Positions 38,079 through 46,852 of a DNA stretch of 64,000 nt are shown one piece after another. The position numbers were made by a program, and so were the translations under genes. The stretch is from assembly GCF_051710625.1 (NCBI RefSeq), contig NZ_JBPESN010000001.1:61064-125063 (forward strand), given 5' to 3'. Every line of letters starts with the position of its first letter. Position 1 is the first letter of the stretch. Below the pieces are notes generated by a model, which worked only from the letters and a program-made list of their open reading frames with translations, ran no database searches and was not told the origin of the DNA. The DNA comes from JBPESN01 sp051710625. Lineage in GTDB: Bacteria > Pseudomonadota > Gammaproteobacteria > Enterobacterales > Enterobacteriaceae.

Positions 38079-38661
38079 GCCATAATGCCGGCGGCGCAGC
38101 CTTGGCGCGGCGCTGGGCAGTGCACAGGCGTCGCCGCCTCGCTCAGCTCCAGTTTACGCCGCGGCGTCGTGGCTCCGCTGCGCTCCAGTTAGGCCGGCGG
38201 CGTTAGTTTACGTAGGTAGCGTGACCGCTCTCCGACTGCGCCAGCACGTGCAGATAATGACGCCAAGAGACGGCAGCGCCTCTATCCCGCGTTGCCTCAA
38301 ACAGTCGGCGCCGCCGATCCGTCGAGGAGCCGTTTCCCGTCTTCAGTTGTCGCCGTTTTAGCCACCGCGGGCGTTGTCGTTGGGGTTAAACCGTTATCGC
38401 CGCGGCACGCGCGGCCAAGATCCTGCGGGGCAAATTTGTCATTTTTCTGTCATCGGTTTCAACGACCATAACCCCGCCGCTGCTTTTCCTGCCAGTTGCC
38501 CGCGCCGTAGGAAAAACTGCTGGCGGCGACCGTGAGGGTCTGGTTAGATGAGTGCAATAGCAGGCGGTCAGACCAACCCGGCGGTCATGAACCGCGATGA
38601 CACTCTACTGTACCGGATATGTACAGACGGCATTACTACCCTAATTTATTGGAGCAGTCTC
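38079..38661. other. Degraded interval where iscU-iscX should be
   Basis: In E. coli iscU, iscA, hscB, hscA, fdx and iscX lie between iscS and pepB (over 4 kb). Here only 583 GC-rich bases remain. No piece of any of these genes is recognisable in six frames. On the minus strand an eroded frame reads QTLTVAASSFSYGAGNWQEK around 38540-38480, of unknown origin. The last 50 bases probably carry the pepB promoter and ribosome site. Confidence 0.7.
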
Positions 38662-39960
38662 ATGATGATCGAAGCGATGCAGCTCACGCTATCTACCACA
38701 CCCGCCGACCCGCCCTGGGGTGAAAAAGCGTTATTGAGCGCCAATGAGCGCGGAATGACCATCCATTTGACGGGCGATGATGTGCTAAGCGCCATTCAGC
38801 GCGCGGGGCGCAAAATCGACGGGCAAGGGATAAAGCAGATAGCGTTGGTGGGAGACGCGTGGGATCTGGCGCGCTGCTGGGCATTCTGGCAAGGCTATCG
38901 GTCCCCCAAAGGCGAGCGCCGTGTAACTTGGCCAACGCTGTCCGAAGCGGCGCGCAAGGAGCTGGATGACCGGCTGCAAATCATTGACTGGGTGCGCCAT
39001 ACAATTAATACGCCGGCGGAAGAGCTGGGTCCGGAACAGCTGGCGCAGCGCGCGGTGGATATCATGTCTGCCGTGGCTGACGAAGCCATCAGCTATCGCA
39101 TCATGAAAGCCGACGACCTGTTTGATAACCAGTATACGGGGCTGCATACCGTCGGCCGCGGTTCCGATCGCCAACCGGTGTTGTTGACGCTGGACTATAA
39201 TCCCGGTGGCGATGCGCAGACGCCGGTGCTAGCGTGTCTGGTGGGGAAAGGAATCACCTTCGATACCGGCGGTTACAGTCTGAAAGGTAGCAGCTTCATG
39301 GATTCCATGAAGTCCGATATGGGCGGCGGCGCCACGCTGACGGGCGCGCTGGCGCTGGCCATCAGCCGCGGCCTGAACAAAAGGGTGCGGCTGATTCTGT
39401 GCTGTGCCGAGAATATGGTGAGCGGCAATGCCTTCAAACTAGGCGATATCATCCGTTATCGCAACGGCAAATCGGTCGAAGTAATGAACACCGACGCCGA
39501 AGGCCGCCTGGTATTGGCCGACGGGCTCATTGACGCCAGTGCGGCCAAACCGCAGCTGATTATCGACTGTGCCACCCTGACCGGCGCCGCAAAAACCGCG
39601 TTGGGCAATGATTATCATGCGTTGTTCAGCTTCGATAACGCTCTGGTGGCGGCGCTGATGCAAAGCGCCAGGGAAGAGAATGAATTTTTTTGGCGTCTGC
39701 CGCTGGCGGAGTTCCACCGTCAGCATCTGCCGTCCAATTTCGCCGATATGAGCAATGTAGCGGGTGGCGCGCACAGCGCAGGCGCCAGTACAGCCGCGGC
39801 GTTCTTATCCCATTTCGTGGAAAATTATCGTCAGGGCTGGCTGCATATCGACTGCTCCGCCACTTACCGTAAAGGCGCGGTGGATCAGTGGTCCGCCGGC
39901 GCGACAGGGCTGGGTGTACGCACGCTGGCCAATCTGCTGCTGGCCCGGGCGCAGGACTGA
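38662..39960 (+). CDS. pepB: Peptidase B (M17 leucyl aminopeptidase family)
   Basis: 432 residues starting at ATG 38662 (or 38665), with GGAG at 38651; longer upstream frame is rejected because homology begins at IEAMQLTLSTTPAD. Metal and catalytic motifs are intact: VGKGITFDTGGYSLKG, MDSMKSDMGGGA and the family signature NTDAEGRLVLADGL. The end HIDCSATYRKGAVDQWSAGA also matches E. coli PepB. The enzyme removes N-terminal residues from peptides with Mn2+. It is the only gene downstream of iscS in the old isc cluster that survives. Confidence 0.96.
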   Translation: MMIEAMQLTLSTTPADPPWGEKALLSANERGMTIHLTGDDVLSAIQRAGRKIDGQGIKQIALVGDAWDLARCWAFWQGYRSPKGERRVTWPTLSEAARKELDDRLQIIDWVRHTINTPAEELGPEQLAQRAVDIMSAVADEAISYRIMKADDLFDNQYTGLHTVGRGSDRQPVLLTLDYNPGGDAQTPVLACLVGKGITFDTGGYSLKGSSFMDSMKSDMGGGATLTGALALAISRGLNKRVRLILCCAENMVSGNAFKLGDIIRYRNGKSVEVMNTDAEGRLVLADGLIDASAAKPQLIIDCATLTGAAKTALGNDYHALFSFDNALVAALMQSAREENEFFWRLPLAEFHRQHLPSNFADMSNVAGGAHSAGASTAAAFLSHFVENYRQGWLHIDCSATYRKGAVDQWSAGATGLGVRTLANLLLARAQD

Positions 39961-40071
39961 TGCCCATGCCCGTCAATGCGACTATAGCAAAGATGCCCGT
40001 AACAGCCCGCGCCCGGGTCGACCAACCGTTTGACATGACGCCCGCTCAGGCGGCGTCTGGAATTGCAAAGT

Positions 40072-40856
40072 ATGACGTTCTCACAAGATAACGCGCTGCA
40101 GCGCCTGCTCCAGCGCGCCGCCGGTGAGCCGGCTTATCGCTCGGCTTTTTTCCAGCTGTTGGGTGTATGTGGCGGGTGAAGCCGGCGATGATTGGATAGC
40201 CGGCGCCGCGTGCGACGTCGGCGCATCGCCGGTCACGTTGCAGCATTGGGAAAAGCAGGACGGCGGCTCCGCTATCCCCTTTTTTATCTCGGTGGCCGCG
40301 CTGGAAAGGGCGGTGACGGGTCCCCAGCCTTTCGTTGCGCTGCCGGTGCGAACATTATTTGCCATGATCGCCGGCGCAGAGCTGTTTCTAAATCCCAAGC
40401 TGCCTTACGGCAAGTCCTTCGCGCCCGATGAGGTGACGGCGCTGTTGAGCAACGACGGTGACGCGTTGACTGAACGGCAGGTTTTGGCAGGGGAAATGCG
40501 TATGACCCTCAGCGAGCCTAAGGACATGCCGGTACAGATGGTGGACTCGCTGACCGCACTATTCGCGCAGTATAAACAGGTGCGGCGGGGCTTTTCTGGT
40601 GCAGGTGCGGGACGATGCGGAACAAGAGCAGCACTGGCTTATCGATCTGGAATGCGACAGCGATGCCAAAGAGGCCATTCAGGCGACGGGGCAGGTGGCG
40701 ACCGATACCGCGCCGGACGCACTGCCGGTGGATATATGCCTGGTGGAGGAGGGCGAGGCGGGCATCAGCCATTATCTCCTTCACCACATTACTCCGTTCT
40801 ATGAACGGCGCTGGGGCAGCTGGCTACGGTCGGTGAAAGACGCAGGCCGGTCCTGA
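40072..40856 (+). pseudogene. sseB: SseB, two frameshifts
   Basis: The N-terminal piece MTFSQDNALQRLLQRAAGEP reaches a stop after LLGVCGG at about 40178. The next frame continues with LQHWEKQDGGSAIPFFISVA, ALPVRTLFAMIAGAELFLNP and LSEPKDMPVQMVDSLTALFA. A second shift near 40600 leads to ECDSDAKEAIQATGQVATDT and the C-terminus APFYERRWG-like TPFYERRWGSWLRSVK. It aligns with E. coli SseB, a protein linked to serine sensitivity. All parts are present, so decay is recent. Confidence 0.9.
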
Positions 40857-41017
40857 GTTCTTTTTTCAAACGCCTAGGGGCCGGACCATCGCTTTACGCC
40901 GCCGCCGAAGACCATTAGCGTGTGCGTCGCGCTACCGCGACGGCGTGCGTCCAGCGCTTCGCGGTCAAACTCACCCAGGTGCGCGGCCCGGCGCTTGCGC
41001 TGTCGCGTCGCCGAGCG

Positions 41018-41871
41018 CTATTTGGCGACGGCGATGGGCGTATCGCTACGGGTGCCCCATTCACTCCAGGAGCCGTCATACGGGCTGATGATCTGTGCGC
41101 CCAGCGCTGTGAGAGCCAGCACCGCCACCGCCGTGGTGACGCCGGTGCCGCAGCTGGCAACAACCGACCGCCTTGGATGAATGCCCCCGCCTGGCGCAGT
41201 TGTTCCTCCAGCACTAGCAGGGGCTTTAGCTGCCCATCTTGTACCAGTAGGTCCCAGGGTAAGTTCAGGCTACCGGGAATATGACCGCGCAGCAAGCCGG
41301 GGCGGGGCTCCGGCGCCTCGCCGCGAAAGCGTGCCGTGGGACGGGCATCGACGATTTGCGCCGATCCGTCGGTGCTGATACGGCAGATGTCGTCCAGTGA
41401 ACGCACCCGGTTGGCCGCAATGCGCGGGGTAAAAGTTTGCGGCGCGGGCGCCGGTTGCCCCTCTTCCAGCGGCAGGACGGCACGCCGCCAACCGTCCCGC
41501 CCTCCCGCCAGCAACGACACCTGCCGGACGCCGCTGGTTTGCAGCATCCACCAGCCGCGCGGGGCAGAAAACACTGGACCGTCATCGTAGATTACGCAGT
41601 GGTGTGTGTCGCTAACGCCGAGCGCACCCATATCGCGGGCAAACTGCGCCGGGGAGGTCAGCATATGGGGCAGGGGAGAGGCGCTATCGGACAGGGCCTC
41701 GATATCAAAAAATACCGCACCGGGCAGCAGATGACCCGCACGAAATTCCGCAACACTTTCACGCGCCACCTGATAACCGGACGGCAGCATGCGCGCGTTA
41801 AGAATACGCACCTGAGGATCATCGAGATGCTGCTATAGCCATGTTTGAGTAACGAATAAAGAATGAATCAT
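41018..41871 (-). pseudogene. sseA: 3-mercaptopyruvate sulfurtransferase SseA, stop and frameshift
   Basis: ATG 41871 gives MIHSLFVTQTWL then a TAG, after which QHLDDPQVRILNARMLPSG continues in frame. The rhodanese halves are clear (HLLPGAVFFDIEALSDSASP, HIPGSLNLPWDLLVQDG). A frameshift near 41170 displaces the active-site loop, which reads VVASCGTGVTTAVAVLAL in the other frame, followed by YDGSWSEWGTRSDTP and TAG at 41018. The enzyme moves sulfur from mercaptopyruvate to thiol acceptors. Together with the truncated isc operon it shows erosion of sulfur-transfer functions. Confidence 0.92.
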
Positions 41872-42171
41872 TACAGGCTCTGTCCGGGGTGCGCCGCGCA
41901 TTGTGCTGGCGCCATCGCATTGTCTGGCATTGTCGGCTTTTTTGCCGTTGGCTTCATGCCGGAGCGGCTGCAGCTGGGGCAGGGCGCACAAATGAACGGC
42001 TCCCGGGGCGGCGCAGGGCTGTCGCCCTCGGCGCGGCGGCGCTTTTTTTAGTGAAATGTTATTCTTAAAGGTAGCGGCGCGCTTCGCGCGCCCCTATAAT
42101 TTGCGCCACTTGCACTGGCCGGCGTAACAGCGAATTAGCGCGGCCATAACAAAAACCACCTAGAGGTTCTT

Positions 42172-42603
42172 ATGACCATTGAAAGCACCTTTTCCATTAT
42201 CAAGCCGAACGCCGTGGCCAAAAACGTCATCGGTGCCATTATCCAACGTTTTGAAAGCACCGGGCTGACCGTGGTTGGCGCTAAAATGCTCCAGCTGACC
42301 CGTGAGCAGGCGGAAGGATTCTATGCCGAGTATAAAGGCAAACCGTTCTTCGACAGCCTGGTGGATTTTATGATCTCCGGCCCCATCCTGATGCAGGTGC
42401 TGCAAGGAGAAGACGCCGTGCGCCGCAATCGTGAAATCATGGGCGCCACCAACCCGGCCAATGCTTTAGCCGGCACCCTGCGCGCCGATTATGCCGACAG
42501 CTTTACCGAGAACGCGGTACACGGCTCGGATTCCGCTGAATCTGCCGCGCGCGAAATTGCTTATTTCTTTGCCGATGGCGAAGTTTGCGCCCGTATTCGC
42601 TAA
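42172..42603 (+). CDS. ndk: Nucleoside diphosphate kinase
   Basis: 143 residues, full length, with AGAGG just upstream of ATG 42172. The phospho-accepting His is in NAVHGSDSAESAAREIAYFF, and the N-terminal STFSIIKPNAVAKNVIGAII is standard. The enzyme balances nucleoside triphosphate pools. A TATAAT at 42095-42100 is a candidate -10 element. In E. coli pbpC and yfhM lie between sseA and ndk; here only about 300 bases separate them, so those genes have been deleted. Confidence 0.97.
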   Translation: MTIESTFSIIKPNAVAKNVIGAIIQRFESTGLTVVGAKMLQLTREQAEGFYAEYKGKPFFDSLVDFMISGPILMQVLQGEDAVRRNREIMGATNPANALAGTLRADYADSFTENAVHGSDSAESAAREIAYFFADGEVCARIR

Positions 42604-42773
42604 TCCTTGCCGCACAACAGAGAAAAAAAGGCCTGCTTCACCTTTTAAGCCAGGCAGCGCTACGCTAAAATAAGCGCCCAATGCGCCCCGGATGAGATGG
42701 TAATCCACACTCTGCCGGGGCATTTCTTTATGTATTTCGCGCCATAACATGTAATAATGAGGCCTGCAATAAA

Positions 42774-43990
42774 ATGATATCAGAACAACTTTTGTCTGAA
42801 CTTTTGCCCGTGGCGGCAACGTCCCCTTCCCCTTCCCCTTCCCCTTCCCCTTCCCCTTCCCCTTCCCCTTCCCCTGCGCCCGCAGCCCAGCAGAAATTGA
42901 ACCTGCTTGATATGAACCGCCAGCGGCTGCGCGAGTTTTTTTCATCAATGGGGGAAAACCCTTCCGCGCCGATCAGGTGATGAAATGGATCTATCACTAT
43001 TGCTGCGATGATTTCGATCAGATGACGGACATCAACAAGCTTTTGCGCGCCAGGCTGAAAGCGCTGGCGGAAATCCGCGCGCCGGAAGTCGCCGAGGAGC
43101 AGCGCTCTGCCGACGGTACCATCAAATGGGCCATCAAGGTGGGCGACCAGCAGGTCAAGACGGTCTACATTCCCGAAGACGATCGCGCCACGCTGTGCGT
43201 CTCCTCCCAGGTCGGCTGCGCGCTACAATGCACTTTCTGCTCCACCGCGCAGCAGGGCTTCAACCGTAATCTCCGGGTGTCGGAAATTATCGGCCAGGGC
43301 TGGCGCGCGGCAAAGATCATCGGCGCCGCCAAGGTCACCGACCAGCGTCCTATCACTAATGTGGTAATGATGGGCATGGGCGAGCCGCTGCTCAATCTCA
43401 CCAACGTGGTGCCGGCAATGGAGATTATGCTGGACGATTTCGGCTTCGGGCTGTCCGCCTCCGGCGTCGTGCCGGCCCTGGAGAAGCTCAGTGACATGAT
43501 AGACGTGGCGCTGACAATTTCGCTCCATGTGCCAAACGATACGATTCGCGACGAGATGAAATTATGTCGATTAACCGCAAATACAATATCGAGACTTTCC
43601 TGTCGGCGGCGCGCCGTTATCTTGACAAGTCCAACGCCAATCAGGGCCGCGTGACCGTGGAGTACGTGATGCTCGATCACATCAACGACGTGCCCGAGCA
43701 CGCACATCAACTGGCGGCATGTTTGAAGGATACGCCGTGCAAGATTAACCTTATTCCCTGGAACCCGTTCCCCGGCGCCCCCTACGGCCGCAGTTCCAAT
43801 AGCCGGGTGGATCGCTGATCGCTTCGCCAAGGTGCTGATGGACTACGGGTTTACGACCATTGTGCGTAAACCGCGCGGAGACGATATCGATGCCGCCTGT
43901 GGGCAACTGGCGGGAGAGGTGATCGACCGCACCAAGCGTACCCTGCGTAAACGTATAAACGGTGAATCGATTGAGGTGAAGGCAATCTGA
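42774..43990 (+). pseudogene. rlmN: Dual-specificity RNA methyltransferase RlmN, frameshifts and deletion
   Basis: Radical-SAM enzyme that makes m2A at 23S rRNA A2503 and tRNA A37. The N-terminus carries a (Ser-Pro)8 insert from a CCCCTT repeat, then LNLLDMNRQRLREFFSSMGE. A shift at about 42955 leads to MKWIYHYCCDDFDQMTDINK and the cluster motif CALQCTFCSTAQQG. About seven residues (KRRVTLS in E. coli) are deleted after FGFGLS. Further shifts at about 43560 and 43805 separate INRKYNIETFLSAARRYLDK and the end RFAKVLMDYGFTTIVRKPRG. With at least three frameshifts it is clearly dead. Confidence 0.93.
42823..42874 (+). repeat. CCCCTT hexanucleotide tandem repeat in rlmN
   Basis: Eight full CCCCTT units (42823-42870) plus a partial one. 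They encode alternating Ser-Pro in the N-terminal region of RlmN, which enteric RlmN lacks. The unit is a multiple of three, so copy-number changes alter linker length without shifting the frame. Expansion by slipped-strand replication in a gene no longer under selection is the simplest explanation. Confidence 0.85.
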
Positions 43991-44057
43991 TGGCAAGCGC
44001 TGACGCTGGCCTTTGACCCACGTTAACGGAAATAGCGTAACTGATACGGGAACCGGC

Positions 44058-44835
44058 ATGAAGCTGATTCGGATGGGTGGAGTCGCAATCATCATCGCTC
44101 TGGTGGGCGGTTGCGCCGGCGAAAGCCGGCAGGAGGGGTAGAGCGACGGCGGGCCGTTACCGCAGGCGACGCCGCAGTCCGCACCCACGCGCTTGCAACT
44201 GGGGATAGCCTATCTGGCGGCGGGTAATCTGGATACCGCCCGGCAGAATATGTCAATGGCGGTGAAAGCCGCGCCCGACGATTACCGGACCCAGTTAGGT
44301 ATGGCGCAGTATGAACAGCGGATTGGTGAAACCGCCGCCGCAGAGAATCGCTATCGCCTGGCCCTGAAACTGGCGCCGCAAAATAGCGAAGTTCTGAATA
44401 ATTACGGTGCGTTTTTATGTGGTTTAGGGCAGTATGTACCGGCGCAGCAGCAGTTTTCCGCGGCTGCGCAATCGGCGGATTACGGCGAGGTGGCCGATAG
44501 TTTGGAGAGCGCCGGCTACTGTTTTTTCAAGTCAGGGGACGACGCACAGGCGCGTACCTTAGTTTATGCGCACGCTGAAGTATGATCCTGAAAAAGGCGC
44601 GGCGCTAATGTCTGAAGCGAACCGGCAATTAACGGCGGGTCGCGCTGACAGAGCGCAGCGGCTATTGAATATTTATCAACATGTGCTTCCGGCCAGCGCC
44701 GAAAGTTTATGGTTACAGATTCGTTTCGCTGCGTTAGCCAACCGGCCGAATGAGGTGCAACGTTATGGCACACGGCTTGCGCGAAGTTTTCCACAATCCG
44801 AACAGTACCAGCAATTCTTAGCTAATGAATACTGA
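44058..44835 (+). pseudogene. pilW: PilW/PilF-like TPR lipoprotein, stop and frameshift
   Basis: ATG 44058 starts a lipoprotein signal (MKLIRMGGVAIIIALVGGC). A TAG follows SRQEG at 44140. TPR repeats follow: LQLGIAYLAAGNLDTARQNM, GMAQYEQRIGETAAAENRYR and YGAFLCGLGQYVPAQQQFSA. A frameshift near 44565 precedes the C-terminal part (KGAALMSEANRQLTAGRADR). The family helps assemble type IV pilus secretin in the outer membrane. In many enterics it sits between rlmN and rodZ, as here. It overlaps the rodZ start by about 11 bases. Confidence 0.85.
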
Positions 44836-45676
44836 AGCCCTGCAAGATCAAGCACTAACCACGACGGGCGGACGCCTGCGTCAAGCCCGCGAAAATATGG
44901 GATTAAGCCAGCAGGCGGTGGCCGAGCAGCTGTGTCTGAAGGTGTCCACCGTGCGGGATATCGAAGACGATCACGTCAATCCCAACCTCGCCTCGACATT
45001 CCTGCGCGGCTATACCCGCTCTTATGCGCGCCTGGTGCACATTTCTGAAGAAGAACTGACCCCGATAAAGGCCTTGAAGGTAGCGCCAATGCAGAGCTTC
45101 TCGCTGGGCAAGACCCGCAAGAAACGCGACAGCTGGCTGATGGGGGTCACCTGGCTTATCCTGTTTGTGGTGATTGGTCTGACAGGCGCCTGGTGGTGGC
45201 AAAATCATCAGGCCCAGCAGCAGGATATCGCCGACATGGCCGATCAATCCTCCGCCCAGTTATTGCGTGGGGATGATGCCACGTCGGTCCCGCTTGGCGA
45301 CGGCGCGGACGACGTCGTCCAGCCGCCGGCGGATCAACCGGCCGACGCAGATGCCGGTGCGTCGGCTGCGGCGCCGCCTTCATCACCCGCAAGCGCGGCG
45401 TCCGCCCCTGACATCGCCGGCCAGACCGACGGCAACGCGCTGGTGATGAATTTTACCGGCGACTGTTGGCTGGAAGTGTTCGATGCTGGCGGCAAGAAAC
45501 TGTTCAGCGGTATTCAGCATAGCGGCGCCAGGCTGAATCTCACCGGCCAGGCACCGTACAAATTAAAAATCGGCGCCCCTGCCGCAGTGCAGGTTCAGTA
45601 CCAGAGCAAGCCGGTGGATCTGAGCCGGTTCATCCGGTCAAATCAGGTTGCGCGACTGACCGTAGCCGCCCAGTAA
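44825..45676 (+). CDS. rodZ: Cytoskeleton protein RodZ
   Basis: 283 residues, shorter than E. coli RodZ (337) because of a shorter periplasmic linker. An N-terminal helix-turn-helix (GGRLRQARENMGLSQQAVAE, VSTVRDIEDDHVNPNLASTF) binds MreB. One membrane span follows (WLMGVTWLILFVVIGLTGAW, about residues 105-125), then a Pro/Ala-rich linker and a C-terminal beta domain (LVMNFTGDCWLEVFDAGGKK). RodZ links MreB filaments to the wall machinery and keeps rod shape. Intact, head of the rodZ-ispG-hisS-yfgM-bamB-der cluster. Confidence 0.95.
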   Translation: MNTEALQDQALTTTGGRLRQARENMGLSQQAVAEQLCLKVSTVRDIEDDHVNPNLASTFLRGYTRSYARLVHISEEELTPIKALKVAPMQSFSLGKTRKKRDSWLMGVTWLILFVVIGLTGAWWWQNHQAQQQDIADMADQSSAQLLRGDDATSVPLGDGADDVVQPPADQPADADAGASAAAPPSSPASAASAPDIAGQTDGNALVMNFTGDCWLEVFDAGGKKLFSGIQHSGARLNLTGQAPYKLKIGAPAAVQVQYQSKPVDLSRFIRSNQVARLTVAAQ

Positions 45677-45712
45677 AGAGTCAAGCCAGTCGGCAAGGTT
45701 GGAGAATGTTCA

Positions 45713-46834
45713 ATGCATAATTTCGCACCCATAACCCGTCGAAAATCGAAACGTATTTACGTTGGCAAAGTGCCGGTAGGTGACGGCGCCCCCATCGCGG
45801 TGCAGTCAATGACCAACACCCGTACCACCGATGTTGCGGCGACGGTGCAGCAGATACAGGCGCTGAAGCGCGTCGGTGTTGATATCGTACGCGTATCGGT
45901 GCCCACTATGGACGCCGCCGAAGCGTTCAAACTTATCAAACAGCAAGTCGCTATTCCGCTGGTGGCGGATATCCATTTCGATTATCGCATCGCGCTGAAA
46001 GTCGCCGAATATGGCGTTGACTGTTTGCGTATCAATCCCGGCAACATCGGCAACGAGGGGCGTATCCGTTCCGTGGTGGATTGCGCACGCGATAACAATA
46101 TCCCGATTCGCATCGGCGTTAACGCCGGCTCCCTTGAGCGCGATCTGCAGGAAAAGTATAGCGAACCCACACCGGAAGCCCTGTTGGAATCGGCCATGCG
46201 CCATGTGGATATCCTTGACCGGCTCAATTTCGATACGTTCAAGGTCAGCGTGAAAGCCTCCGACGTGTTCCTGGCGGTGCAATCCTACCGCCTTTTGGCC
46301 TCGCGTACCGATCAGCCGCTGCATCTGGGTATTACCGAGGCAGGCGGCGCTCGCAGCGGGGCGGTGAAATCGGCGATTGGTCTTGGTCTGCTATTAAGCG
46401 AAGGCATCGGCGATACGCTGCGCATCTCGCTGGCGGCGGATCCGGTAGAGGAAGTGAAGGTCGGTTTCGATATTTTGAAGTCGCTGCGTATTCGCGCCCG
46501 CGGCATCAACTTCATTGCCTGCCCGACGTGTTCGCGTCAGGAGTTTGATGTTATCGGCACCGTCAATGCCCTGGAGCAGCGGCTGGAGGACATCGTCACG
46601 CCAATGGGTGTCTCCATCATCGGTTGTGTGGTGAATGGTCCCGGCGAAGCGCTGGTGTCCACGCTGGGTGTGACCGGCGGCCATAACAAGAGCGGTTACT
46701 ATGAAGACGGCGTTCGCCAGCGCGAGCGTTTCGATAACGAATTGATGATCGACCAATTAGAGGCCCGTATTCGCGCGAAAGCGGCGATGCTGGACGAGAA
46801 TAATCGCATCACGGTCAATCTGATAGAAAAATAA
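45713..46834 (+). CDS. ispG: 4-hydroxy-3-methylbut-2-en-1-yl diphosphate synthase IspG
   Basis: 373 residues. Catalyses the penultimate step of the MEP isoprenoid pathway. The [4Fe-4S] cluster Cys are in FIACPTCSRQEFD and GCVVNGPGEA. The N-terminal TIM barrel is intact (KVPVGDGAPIAVQSMTNTRT, VDCLRINPGNIGNEGRIRSV). It needs an Fe-S cluster, so some assembly machinery must still work in this organism even though the isc cluster is cut down. Spacing of 36 bp to rodZ and 18 bp to hisS indicates an operon. Confidence 0.97.
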   Translation: MHNFAPITRRKSKRIYVGKVPVGDGAPIAVQSMTNTRTTDVAATVQQIQALKRVGVDIVRVSVPTMDAAEAFKLIKQQVAIPLVADIHFDYRIALKVAEYGVDCLRINPGNIGNEGRIRSVVDCARDNNIPIRIGVNAGSLERDLQEKYSEPTPEALLESAMRHVDILDRLNFDTFKVSVKASDVFLAVQSYRLLASRTDQPLHLGITEAGGARSGAVKSAIGLGLLLSEGIGDTLRISLAADPVEEVKVGFDILKSLRIRARGINFIACPTCSRQEFDVIGTVNALEQRLEDIVTPMGVSIIGCVVNGPGEALVSTLGVTGGHNKSGYYEDGVRQRERFDNELMIDQLEARIRAKAAMLDENNRITVNLIEK

Positions 46835-46852
46835 CACAGGTAGAGATTCGAC

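Noticed and set aside
38079..38661. Possible remains of iscU or iscX
   Set aside because: I looked for the IscU Cys motifs and IscX sequence in all frames and saw none.
42831..42948. CRISPR-like repeat
   Set aside because: The repetitive stretch is a simple CCCCTT tandem repeat without spacers.
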